64,000 nucleotides of DNA from Saccharomonospora piscinae. GTDB taxonomy: Bacteria; Actinomycetota; Actinomycetes; Mycobacteriales; Pseudonocardiaceae. Under the pieces are notes generated by a model that was not told where the DNA came from, made no database searches, and worked only from the letters and a program-made list of their open reading frames with translations. Positions 14,831 through 22,784 of this stretch are shown here, in pieces. How positions within the stretch are numbered: position 1 is the stretch's first letter; each line of letters opens with the position of its first letter. The DNA is taken from NCBI RefSeq assembly GCF_005862235.1, contig NZ_VCEK01000006.1, positions 154,284 through 218,283 on the forward strand, given 5' to 3'. The position numbers were made by a program, and so were the translations under genes.

Positions 14831-16072
14831 GTGCCCGCGACCCAGCAGGTGATCGTCATCGGAGCCGGACTGGCCGGCCTGGCCGCCGCGACACACCTCG
14901 CCGAAACCGGTGTCGGCGTGCGCGTGCTGGAACGCGCCGAGGCGCCCGGTGGGCGGGTGCGCACCGACCACGTCGACGGCTTCCGCCTCGACCGCGGCTT
15001 CCAGGTGCTGCTGCCCGCCTATCCCGAGTTCCGGCGGCTGGTGCGGCCTGCCCGGCTCGGCCTGCGCGGCTTCACGCGCGGGGCGCTGGTGCGCGACGAC
15101 GGCGGGATGCGGCTGCTCGCGGGCCCGTGGCACGGTCCCCGCGCGGTGCGGGACGTGGCGCGGTTCGTCCGCGAGCATCCGGGCGACGTCCTCGCGCTCG
15201 CGCGACTGGCGCTGCGTGACGCCGTACTGCCCGCGTCCGCCCTGCGGCGCGCGCCCGAGCACACCGTGGGGCACGACCTGCGTCGGCGGTTCAGCACCGA
15301 GACCGTCGAGACGCTGCTACGGCCGTTCGTCGCGGGTGTGTTTCTCGACCCCGGCCTGGCGACCTCGGCACGGTTGTTCCACCTGATCTGGCGCAGTTTC
15401 GTCCTCGGCGGAGCGGCGGTGCCCGAACTCGGGATGCAGGCACTGCCCCAGCTGCTCGCCGACCGGCTGCCACCGGGCACCGTCGAGACCGGACAGGAGG
15501 TGGCCGACCTGGGCGAGCACGACGTGCGGCTCACGAGCGGAGAGACCGTCAGCGCCGACGCGGTCGTCGTCGCCACCGACGGCACCACCGCCGCCCGGCT
15601 GCTCCCGGACATCGAGCCGCCCGCCTGGCACGCCGTCACCACCTGGTACTACCGGACGGCGCGGCCGCCGCTGAGCGCGCCGACGCTCGCGCTGGACGGC
15701 ACCGGCGACCTGCCGCTCAACAGCCTGGTGAACAGCCAGGCAGCCCCCACCTACGCCCCGCAGGGCACGTCGCTGGTCCAGGCGTCCGTCCCCGGAATCG
15801 CCGACAGCGCGGGCAGCCTCGAACCAGCGGTGCGTGAGCGGCTCGCCGTGCTCTACGACACCGAGACCCGGGACTGGCACCTGCTCGCCACCTACCCCAT
15901 CGAGCACGCCCTGCCCGTGCTGGGACCGGACGCACCCCTGAGCAGGCCGGTGCGCGTGCGGCGCGGTAGTTACGTGTGCGGCGACCACCGCGACACCCCG
16001 TCGATCCAGGGCGCACTCGTCTCCGGCCGCCGCGCCGCGCAGGCCGTCCTCGCCGACCTGGCGCGGCGGTGA
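14831..16072 (+). CDS. FAD-dependent amine-oxidase/phytoene-desaturase-like oxidoreductase
   Basis: A 413-residue flavoprotein starting at GTG behind GAGAGGACC. It opens with the dinucleotide motif VIVIGAGLAGLAAATHL, followed by the GGRVRT block that holds FAD ribityl phosphate in this superfamily, and DRGFQVL. The C-terminal FAD motif is GDHRDTPSIQGALVSGRRAA. Without further motifs the substrate cannot be named; protoporphyrinogen-oxidase-like and carotenoid-desaturase-like enzymes share this outline. Linkage to the photolyase suggests a light- or pigment-related role, which is an inference only. Confidence 0.85.
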   Translation: MPATQQVIVIGAGLAGLAAATHLAETGVGVRVLERAEAPGGRVRTDHVDGFRLDRGFQVLLPAYPEFRRLVRPARLGLRGFTRGALVRDDGGMRLLAGPWHGPRAVRDVARFVREHPGDVLALARLALRDAVLPASALRRAPEHTVGHDLRRRFSTETVETLLRPFVAGVFLDPGLATSARLFHLIWRSFVLGGAAVPELGMQALPQLLADRLPPGTVETGQEVADLGEHDVRLTSGETVSADAVVVATDGTTAARLLPDIEPPAWHAVTTWYYRTARPPLSAPTLALDGTGDLPLNSLVNSQAAPTYAPQGTSLVQASVPGIADSAGSLEPAVRERLAVLYDTETRDWHLLATYPIEHALPVLGPDAPLSRPVRVRRGSYVCGDHRDTPSIQGALVSGRRAAQAVLADLARR

Positions 16073-16074
16073 GG

Positions 16075-16143
16075 TCAGGAGGACGGCAGGTGCTTCGCGA
16101 TCTGCCGTGCCAGCTCGCCGAACTGACACCGCACGATGGAGAA
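16075..16143 (-). pseudogene. possible C-terminal remnant of a lost gene
   Basis: Immediately behind the lower-GC gene, the minus strand reads a short stretch with ordinary high-GC coding character (VRCQFGELARQIAKHLPSS, then stop at 16075). It has no independent upstream part, so it could be the tail of an older gene cut by arrival of the 16146-17195 segment. It is too short for certainty. Confidence 0.3.
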
Positions 16144-16145
16144 GC

Positions 16146-17195
16146 TCAGCCCAACTCGTCTTTACCTTCGTAGATGACGGGAAGCCATTCCTGTTCGATG
16201 ACCAGCGCCAAGCGCCGCTTCGTCTCCCACGTCAGATGTTTGCACACGGGGTCCACACAGGATTTAGCCACTGCCTTGTGCCGTTCGGGAGATTTACATG
16301 CGAGTATGGCTAAGATCCGCACTACTAAGAGAACGGGTCGAACATCGACGGTCTTAATGAGATCCACGATCGTCTTGCACACACTCTCTGTAGCCGCACA
16401 TATTACGGCGTCGTCGAGAGCAAGTCGGTGTTTGCTTTGGCGCCATTCGATGATCTGGCCAGATAGCCATTTTGCTACCCGATCAGGGATCAATGTGGAC
16501 ACTTTGCTGAGCGTCCCCAGATATTCGGCAGTGTTGGCCAGCAAGTCACACCAGAAATGGTCCGCGAGAGCCTTCTTTACTTCTCGTGGAACATAGCCCT
16601 CGAGCCGATCGGCGACGTCGTCGAGCGCGCATTCGAACGCTGCCACGCCAAACGCCTCGACCTGATCGAGCGTCGATCCCGACCCCATGGCCTTCCGGAG
16701 CTCATCGACCGCACGTCTACGGTCGGGTTGCTGGCCAGAAAGCGATGAGTACTCTGAGTCTCCCAGAGACTGGTGGGAGTTCCGACTCTCGGATGAGCCG
16801 GGGATTCCGTCCGGTGCACGCTCGAGGAAAAATTCGTCGTCAGCGAAATTCGCACCGGCTACGCCTTCATGGTCATCGCGATCTCGACTCCAGGCCACAC
16901 CACGATGCCGTTGGTCATCTTCGGCGAGCAGGTCAACGAGGTCCGCAACGGCTGAGTCCATGCTCGCGGCCTTCTTGGGTAAAGTGGCTCTTCCCCTTGT
17001 CTTGCACTTCTCAAACGCGGCTCGCCACCTTCTGTCGGCAGTTCCTCGAAGATCTCGACGCCCCTGTGGGTCAGGGTCTCGAGCGAGACTCACCGCTCCG
17101 GTCCAGCCGTGCCAAGCACCTCCGCAAACGCCGCATGCACAGCTGCGACTCTCGGCCTTTTCGCAGCTGGCATAGTGCCCGTCGATCGCAGCCAT
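16146..17195 (-). CDS. lower-GC hypothetical protein with N-terminal Cys cluster
   Basis: A 349-residue protein of unknown family. The N-terminus holds a C-x6-C-x-C-x2-C set in SCEKAESRSCACGVCGG, followed by HGW, which looks like a small metal site. Residues ~75-170 are polar (DLVDLLAEDDQ). The C-terminal half is helical, with ALADHFWCDLLANTAEYLG, further Cys, and hydrophobic VRPVLLVVRILAILA. Base composition is visibly lower in GC than all neighbours and codon use is mixed, suggesting recent acquisition. ATG 17195 has a GAGGGGGAAC site upstream. It stands alone. A defence or immunity role is conceivable but nothing in the protein proves one. Confidence 0.65.
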   Translation of the reverse strand: MAAIDGHYASCEKAESRSCACGVCGGAWHGWTGAVSLARDPDPQGRRDLRGTADRRWRAAFEKCKTRGRATLPKKAASMDSAVADLVDLLAEDDQRHRGVAWSRDRDDHEGVAGANFADDEFFLERAPDGIPGSSESRNSHQSLGDSEYSSLSGQQPDRRRAVDELRKAMGSGSTLDQVEAFGVAAFECALDDVADRLEGYVPREVKKALADHFWCDLLANTAEYLGTLSKVSTLIPDRVAKWLSGQIIEWRQSKHRLALDDAVICAATESVCKTIVDLIKTVDVRPVLLVVRILAILACKSPERHKAVAKSCVDPVCKHLTWETKRRLALVIEQEWLPVIYEGKDELG

Positions 17196-17495
17196 GTTCC
17201 CCCTCGTCGTCGACTCTGATCAATCGATGGTCTTGCCCCTTGTCTAGTAATCCGTACCGCTAATGAGGTGAGACGCGCTCTGTAGATCGCGGTGATGAAA
17301 GCGATCACCGGCGTGGTCGATTGACCTCGGCGTGTGGGTGACGCTGGTAGCAGTGGCCGCAACCGGCCCTTCCGAACGGGCCGTCAGAGTTCGGTTCGGG
17401 TTGCCTTGAGCATGGCTTCCAGCGGCACAGTAGCTAAGAGCACCCACGCTCCGGGCCCGCCGCCCGCCATTCACCGGATCGGGCGACGTCAGCGC
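17196..17495. other. intergenic region between the lower-GC gene and the siderophore operon
   Basis: About 300 bp. It should hold the promoter of the minus-strand gene at 17195 (an AT-richer stretch at 17215-17270) and the end of the siderophore operon. A short stem CGGCCC/GGGCCG lies near 17360-17380 without a T-tract. No coding sequence is supportable. Confidence 0.4.
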
Positions 17496-18818
17496 CTACC
17501 CCTCGGGGGCCGGGGTGGTGAAGCTGGTGAACGCCGTGTTCTTCGGCAGGCGGAAGACCTCCCGGCCCGCGACCGCGTTGAGGACCGTGGCGTTGCGGTA
17601 GGCGCCGATGCCGAGGTCCGGCGCTGCGACGCCGTGGCTGTGCAGGTCGGCGTTCGACACGAACATCCGGCCGGAGACGGCGGGGTCGAGTTCCACCGAA
17701 TGATCACGCCGCACGCGGTACCGGCCCCGCTGGTCCCGGCGCACGAGCGGTTCGAGCCCGGCGAGGAACCCGGGTGTGCGCTGCCGGTATCCGGTGGCCG
17801 CGACGACCAGGTCGGTGCGGTGCTCGAACCGGGTCGCTGTGTCCCGCTGGTGACAGGTCAGCACGACCTCGCCGGTGCGGTCGTCGACGGCCGCGTCCTC
17901 GACCGCCACCGCGCAGCGCAGCCGGACCGGAGCGGGGCCGTCGTCCAGCTCCCGCCGGTACAGCTCGTCGTGGATCTCCTCCAGCGTCTCCGCCGAGATC
18001 CCCTTGTAGTGGCGCCACTGCCGGGCGACCAGCTCGTCACGCACCGGCTCGGGCAGCCCGTGAAAGTAGTCCACATAGGCCGGAGTGGTCATCTCCAGCA
18101 CCAGTTTCGTGTAGTCCAGCGGGGCGAACGACTCGGTGCGGGTCAGCCAGTCCACGGCCGGGCCCCCGGCCCGGTTGCGCCGCAGCAGATCGAGCGCGAC
18201 CTCCGCGCCCGACTGACCGGAGCCCACCACCGTCACCCTCCCCGCTTCGGCCACATCGGCGTCGCGGTCCAGGTAGTCGGCGGTGTGCAGCACCCGCTCG
18301 GCGGGGAGCTCACCCAGCGCGTCCGGTAGCGCCGGTTCGGTGCCGATCCCGAGCACGACGTTGCGGGCGGCAGCGGTGTGGACGCCGCCATCGGAACACT
18401 CGACCCGCACGAGGAACCGCTGCCGCGTGTCATCCCAGGACACCGAGCACACGCGGTGCCCGAACCGGACGGTGTCCAGTCTCGCCGCCGCCCAGCGCAG
18501 GTAGTCCTCGTACTCCCGCCGGGTCGGGTGGAACTGCTCGCGCACGTAGAACGGATACATGCGGTCCACGTCCCGCAGGTAACACAGGAACGACAGCGGG
18601 TGGGTGGGCTCGACCAGGGTCACCAGGTCGGCGAGGAAGCTCACCTGGAGCCGCGCCTCGTCGAACATCACCCCCGGATGCCAGCGCAGCTCCGACCGCT
18701 GCTCGAACACCACGAGGTCGACGTCGTCCACCCCGTCGGCGAGCGCCGCCAGGCCCAGGTTGAACGGCCCGCACCCGACGGCCACCACGTCGTACTCGGT
18801 CTCCGGTGCGCCGCGCAT
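17496..18818 (-). CDS. siderophore diamine/lysine/ornithine N-monooxygenase
   Basis: 440 residues, IucD/PvdA/DesB family: FAD- and NADPH-dependent N-hydroxylation of a primary amine, the first step to a hydroxamate. The FAD site is VVAVGCGPFNLGL, the substrate-side block is FLADLVTLVEPTHPLSFLCYL, the NADPH site is VVGSGQSGAEVALDLL, and a late ATGYRQRTP is present. The ATG at 18818 has GGAGG upstream and overlaps the acetyltransferase stop by one base (TGATG). The much longer open frame upstream is a shadow. It is the last gene of the biosynthetic operon. The amine is probably the product of the PLP decarboxylase two genes upstream. Confidence 0.93.
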   Translation of the reverse strand: MRGAPETEYDVVAVGCGPFNLGLAALADGVDDVDLVVFEQRSELRWHPGVMFDEARLQVSFLADLVTLVEPTHPLSFLCYLRDVDRMYPFYVREQFHPTRREYEDYLRWAAARLDTVRFGHRVCSVSWDDTRQRFLVRVECSDGGVHTAAARNVVLGIGTEPALPDALGELPAERVLHTADYLDRDADVAEAGRVTVVGSGQSGAEVALDLLRRNRAGGPAVDWLTRTESFAPLDYTKLVLEMTTPAYVDYFHGLPEPVRDELVARQWRHYKGISAETLEEIHDELYRRELDDGPAPVRLRCAVAVEDAAVDDRTGEVVLTCHQRDTATRFEHRTDLVVAATGYRQRTPGFLAGLEPLVRRDQRGRYRVRRDHSVELDPAVSGRMFVSNADLHSHGVAAPDLGIGAYRNATVLNAVAGREVFRLPKNTAFTSFTTPAPEG

Positions 18819-19375
18819 CACGGCCTCCTCCGCTCGTAGGTCAGGACGACGGCCGTCTTGTCCGGCAGGACGACCGTCTCGCCCGGGACGAAACCGGCGC
18901 GCCGGAACGCGGTCAGCGACGCGCCGTTGCCCGCGTCCGGCTCGGCGACGACCCGCCGGCACGCGGCGTCGGCCGCGAGCAGGCCGTCCGCGAGCGCGGC
19001 CAGCAGCGCCGTGCCGTGTCCGCGCCCGGTGCGCCGCTGCTGGCCGATCGCGAGGTGGACGCCGAGGTCGTGGGCGTCGTGCGTGACGTAGTCGGCGAGC
19101 CGGTCCCGTGCCACCCGGTAGACCTCGACGTAGGCGAGATCGGCACCGTCGAGCGCGACCAGGCATGGCAGCGAATGCGTTCCGGCCCGCTGCCGCGCGA
19201 TCTCGTCGCGCCAGCGCGGCAGCGGCCAGTCCTGTCTCCAGTACCGCGCGACGTGCGGCTCGGTCATCCAGCGCTGGATCAGCGGCGCATCGTGCTCGAC
19301 CGACGCGACGCGCACCGACCAGGGCTCGCCCAGCCTGGGCAGGGGCGGCGGCCCGACCGCGGGGTGGGCGCTCAT
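18818..19375 (-). CDS. siderophore N-acyltransferase (IucB/RhbD-like GNAT)
   Basis: 185 residues. GNAT-family domain with the layout of siderophore acetyltransferases: WMTEPHVARYWRQDWP at the start, YVEVYRVARDRLADYV, the acetyl-CoA loop region QQRRTGRGHGTALL, then the late strand block GNGASLTAFRRAGFVP. It should acylate the hydroxylamine from the neighbouring monooxygenase to give the hydroxamate. ATG 19375 overlaps the synthetase stop (ATGA). Acetyl-CoA is the usual donor, but succinyl-CoA cannot be ruled out by eye. Confidence 0.9.
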   Translation of the reverse strand: MSAHPAVGPPPLPRLGEPWSVRVASVEHDAPLIQRWMTEPHVARYWRQDWPLPRWRDEIARQRAGTHSLPCLVALDGADLAYVEVYRVARDRLADYVTHDAHDLGVHLAIGQQRRTGRGHGTALLAALADGLLAADAACRRVVAEPDAGNGASLTAFRRAGFVPGETVVLPDKTAVVLTYERRRP

Positions 19376-21174
19376 CGGGCCTCCGTCCACAGTGGGTTGG
19401 GCGCGTCCAGATACACCGACTGCGCGTCCAGCGACGCGAGCACCTCGTCGATGCCGTGCAGGCGGGTCAGCAGGTTGCCCTTGCACGGCAGCGAGCGGGC
19501 GTGCAGCCAGCGGCGGGCCAGCCGGTCGCCGTCCGGTCCGGCCTCGGCCAGCGCGGGCAGCGCCGCGCGCAGCCGGTCGGCCAGGACGCCGAGCAGGTCG
19601 GGCTCGCTCGCCAGGCCGTCCACGGCGAGGCAGCCCACCACCGCGAACGCCTGATTACGCAGCAGGTAGTACGACAGCCGCTCGTCCACGATCTCGTCGG
19701 CCACGACCGCCAGCGTCGACGACTCACCACCCAGCAGGGCGCGCACTCGCGGCTCGTGGGAGGCGGCCAGGTAGTAGCCCTGATTGTCCCGGAACGCCGC
19801 CCCGGCGACCCCGCCCCGGTCGTCGAGGCGCACCAGCGTGTTCTGCTGGTGCGCCTCCAGCCCGATCCCGGTGGCGGCGTAGAGGTGGAGCATCGGCACG
19901 AGCACCCGGTCGGTGTAGTCGGCGACCCAGCGCCGCGCGTCGCCCCAGGTCGCGACCAGTTCGGCGAGCCTGCTGGGGCCCTCGCCCGGTCGCGGCGCGA
20001 CCAGCCCGGCCAGGCAGCGCAGGGCGCCGATGCCCTCGGGCACCTCCCGCACCGCGACGTCGAGCCCGGTCACGTCCGGCCCCTGCGGGCGGTCGGGCTC
20101 GTCCACGGCCAGCCAGGCCGGGTCCGTGGTGATGGTGAAGCCAGGGTGCGCGGTGGCGGTGGCGGTGGCGTAACCGGCGTCGAGCAAGCGGTTGATCTCC
20201 AGACCGCGCCGGAGTTCGGTGCGGGTGGACTCCCGTCTGGAGTTCGTCAGCCGCAGCCCGAGTGAGAGCTTGAGCATCACCTCGGCGTCCGGGCGGTACA
20301 GCGTGCGCACGCTGGAGGTCGGCCACCATTCCGGGCCGAGCGGACCGAGCGGTTCCAGCAGGCCCGCCCCGACGAGCGCGGCGATGCGGGGCCGGTTCGG
20401 CAGCTCCCGGGCCTGCCACGGATGTGCGGGCACGAGCACCCGCCCGTCGTCGGGTCCGTCCTCGGCGAGGCCCGCGAGCAGGCGCACGGTGTCGCGGCCG
20501 CCGAGCGCCGGGGCGCCCACGACGGCGTCGTGGGACACGATCGTGGGGTCGGCGGCGAACCAGTGCAGGCGAAACGACCCGCGCCGCTCGGGTGAGTAGA
20601 GCGCGGACTCCCGATCGGAGAGGCCGTCGCGGCTCTTCGGCGCCGGGTGGTTCAGGTGGCCGAGGACGAGGGCCTGCTCGGCGTCCAGAAATCCGTCCAC
20701 TCCCTCGGGTGGGACGGGATGGTCCCGGCGGTGGGCCACGAACGAGGTGACCCGCCGGACCGATTCGGCCGTGCGCTCGACCAGGTCGGCCACCTCACCG
20801 GAGGGCACACCGCCGTGCCGGTCACCGACCCCGGACGCCGCCTCGGCGGCCAGCAGGGCGGTGGCGACCACGGGATCGGCCCGCGCGCCGAGCGGCCCGG
20901 CGGGGCCCTCGACGGTCACCGGCCCGAACCGGTGCCACCCGGTCGGCGAGCAGTGCCGCACCTCGGTGACCAGCGTGAGACCGGTGGCGGGCAGGGTGAG
21001 CCGCAGCGGGCCCGCCTCGATGCGGCACGCGGTCTCGGTGAGCCAGCAGCGCAGCAACGCCTCCAGGTGCGCGTGCTCCGCGGCGACCCGCGCGTCGGAA
21101 TCGTGCAGCGGATCACCGTCCCGCGCGGCGTGCGGTGCGGGCTCCCGCCGCCGGCCCGTCCCGGTCGCGGTCAT
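19372..21174 (-). CDS. IucA/IucC-family siderophore synthetase (second)
   Basis: A 600-residue NRPS-independent siderophore (NIS) synthetase, which adenylates a carboxylate and joins it to an amine or hydroxamate amine. Family marks are HLNHPAPKSRDG, VPAHPWQARELP, SSVRTLYRPDAEVMLKLSL, GLRLTNSRR, the EAHQQNTLV catalytic block and FRDNQGYYL, with a C-terminal FhuF-like thumb. It differs clearly from the other synthetase in this operon, as expected when two enzymes act one after the other on the two carboxylates of citrate or a similar acid. It is coupled to both neighbours by ATGA overlaps. Confidence 0.93.
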   Translation of the reverse strand: MTATGTGRRREPAPHAARDGDPLHDSDARVAAEHAHLEALLRCWLTETACRIEAGPLRLTLPATGLTLVTEVRHCSPTGWHRFGPVTVEGPAGPLGARADPVVATALLAAEAASGVGDRHGGVPSGEVADLVERTAESVRRVTSFVAHRRDHPVPPEGVDGFLDAEQALVLGHLNHPAPKSRDGLSDRESALYSPERRGSFRLHWFAADPTIVSHDAVVGAPALGGRDTVRLLAGLAEDGPDDGRVLVPAHPWQARELPNRPRIAALVGAGLLEPLGPLGPEWWPTSSVRTLYRPDAEVMLKLSLGLRLTNSRRESTRTELRRGLEINRLLDAGYATATATAHPGFTITTDPAWLAVDEPDRPQGPDVTGLDVAVREVPEGIGALRCLAGLVAPRPGEGPSRLAELVATWGDARRWVADYTDRVLVPMLHLYAATGIGLEAHQQNTLVRLDDRGGVAGAAFRDNQGYYLAASHEPRVRALLGGESSTLAVVADEIVDERLSYYLLRNQAFAVVGCLAVDGLASEPDLLGVLADRLRAALPALAEAGPDGDRLARRWLHARSLPCKGNLLTRLHGIDEVLASLDAQSVYLDAPNPLWTEAR

Positions 21175-22784
21175 CGCGCCTCCTCCTCGGTCTCGCCAGT
21201 CCCGCGCCGTCCCGCGCGCAGCACCCGGTCGATCAGCTCGTCGATGTCGCGCGGCGTGGCCGCGGGGTTGAGCAGGGTGAACTTCAGGCAGACCCGCTCG
21301 CGGACGGTGGTCCGGCCGATCAGCGCCTCGCCGGATTCGAGCAGCCTGCGCCGCAGCGCGCCGTTGATCCGGTCGAGCCGGTCCTCGCCGACGTCCCCGG
21401 CAGCACCACCGCGGTACCGGAACACCACGGTGGTCAGCTCGGCACCGGCGACTAGTTCCAGCTCGGGCTCGGCCGCGATGCGCCGCTGCGCGTGCGTGGC
21501 GAGGTCGTGGCAGACCTCGACCATGCGGCCGATCCCGCCGCGGCCGTGCGCGAGCAGGGTCGCCGCGACCTTCACCGCGTCGGGCCGGCGCGTGGTCTGG
21601 AGGCTGCGCCCCAGGAGGCCGTCGTAGCCCGCGTCGCTGTCGTCGGCCGGGTTGAGATAGCCGACGGTGCGCTCCAGCGGCTGGAACCCGCCCGCGTCAC
21701 CCACCAGCAACGCGCTGGCCGAGGCCGGTTGCCAGCCGACCTTGTGCAGGTCGACGGTGATCGAGTCGGCGAGTTCGATCCCGGCAAGCCGGTCGGCCAG
21801 CCGGTCGGAGAACAGGGCTCCGAAGCCGTAGGCGGCGTCCACGTGCAGCCACACGCCGTGCTCGGCGGCGATCTCCGCGAGCTGCGGGAGCGGGTCGACC
21901 GAGCCGAAGTCGGTGGAGCCCGCGGTCGCGACGATCGCGACGGGCGTGCCCGCACCCCGCGCGGCGCGCAGCGCGGGGTGCAGCGCGTCGGGACGCATGC
22001 GGCGGTGGGCGTCCACGGCCACGGGCCGCACGGCCCGCTCGCCGAGGCCGAGCGCCGCGCACGCCCGGTGGACCGAGAAATGTGCCAGCTCGGAGCACAG
22101 CACCACGGGGCAGGGCAACGCGGCCACGCCGTCGTCGCGCACGTCCACTCCGTGCGCGCGGGCGGCGCTGTCCCGCGCCAGCAGGAGCCCGAGCAGGTTG
22201 GACAGCGAGCCGCCGGGAGTGAGCACGCCGTCGGCGCTGGTTCCCAGCCCGGCCAGCCTGGTCAGGCACCGCACCACCCAGCGCTCGACCGCCAGCGCCG
22301 AACCAGCCGAGTCGTAGGTGTCCAGCGAGGCGTTGCCCGCGCTGGCCAGTGCGTCGGCGGCCACCGCGACGGCCAGCGGGGGCGGTTGCAGGTGCGCCGC
22401 CGCATGCGGGTGCGAGAGGTCGATCCCGAACTCGGCGAGCAGCGTGGCGAGCCTGCGCAACGCGGCGTCCGTGCCGATCCCGTTCTCGGGAAGCGTTGGG
22501 GGCCCGAGCGCACCGGCAGCCTCAGCCAGCACCTCGGCCGGTGTTCCCCGGGGCGCGGGCCCGCCGCTGCGCCGGGCGGCGCGGGCCGAGGCCAGCGCTC
22601 CGGCCAGTGCCGCCACGACCTCGGCCGCACCCGGGTCGGCCCCCGCGAGGATCGAGGGAGGAAACGCACCGGGACGGTGCCCGGTCGCATTCGACGCGCT
22701 CTGTGCCGTCTCGACGGTCTGGGGCAAGGGAGGTTCTCCTCGTTCCGGGAGAGGGCGGGCAGGATCGGTACCGCACCTGGTCAT
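21171..22784 (-). CDS. PLP-dependent diamino-acid decarboxylase (DesA/RhbB-like)
   Basis: 537 residues. Group II PLP decarboxylase: the cofactor Lys is in VDLHKVGWQPASAS, preceded by WLHVDAAYGFGALF with the PLP-ring Asp. The block TVGYLNPADDSDAGYDG then LGRSLQTTRRPDA is as in lysine decarboxylase DesA of desferrioxamine clusters and diaminobutyrate decarboxylase RhbB. It makes the diamine (cadaverine, putrescine or diaminopropane) that is hydroxylated and acylated. No RhbA-type aminotransferase is nearby, which slightly favours lysine or ornithine over diaminobutyrate. The start is fixed by the ATGA overlap at 22784; the longer frame upstream is a shadow. Confidence 0.9.
   Translation of the reverse strand: MTRCGTDPARPLPERGEPPLPQTVETAQSASNATGHRPGAFPPSILAGADPGAAEVVAALAGALASARAARRSGGPAPRGTPAEVLAEAAGALGPPTLPENGIGTDAALRRLATLLAEFGIDLSHPHAAAHLQPPPLAVAVAADALASAGNASLDTYDSAGSALAVERWVVRCLTRLAGLGTSADGVLTPGGSLSNLLGLLLARDSAARAHGVDVRDDGVAALPCPVVLCSELAHFSVHRACAALGLGERAVRPVAVDAHRRMRPDALHPALRAARGAGTPVAIVATAGSTDFGSVDPLPQLAEIAAEHGVWLHVDAAYGFGALFSDRLADRLAGIELADSITVDLHKVGWQPASASALLVGDAGGFQPLERTVGYLNPADDSDAGYDGLLGRSLQTTRRPDAVKVAATLLAHGRGGIGRMVEVCHDLATHAQRRIAAEPELELVAGAELTTVVFRYRGGAAGDVGEDRLDRINGALRRRLLESGEALIGRTTVRERVCLKFTLLNPAATPRDIDELIDRVLRAGRRGTGETEEEAR

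Noticed and set aside
17355..17385. Stem CGGCCC/GGGCCG as terminator of the siderophore operon
   Set aside because: Only six pairs and no T-tract; too weak to list as a feature.
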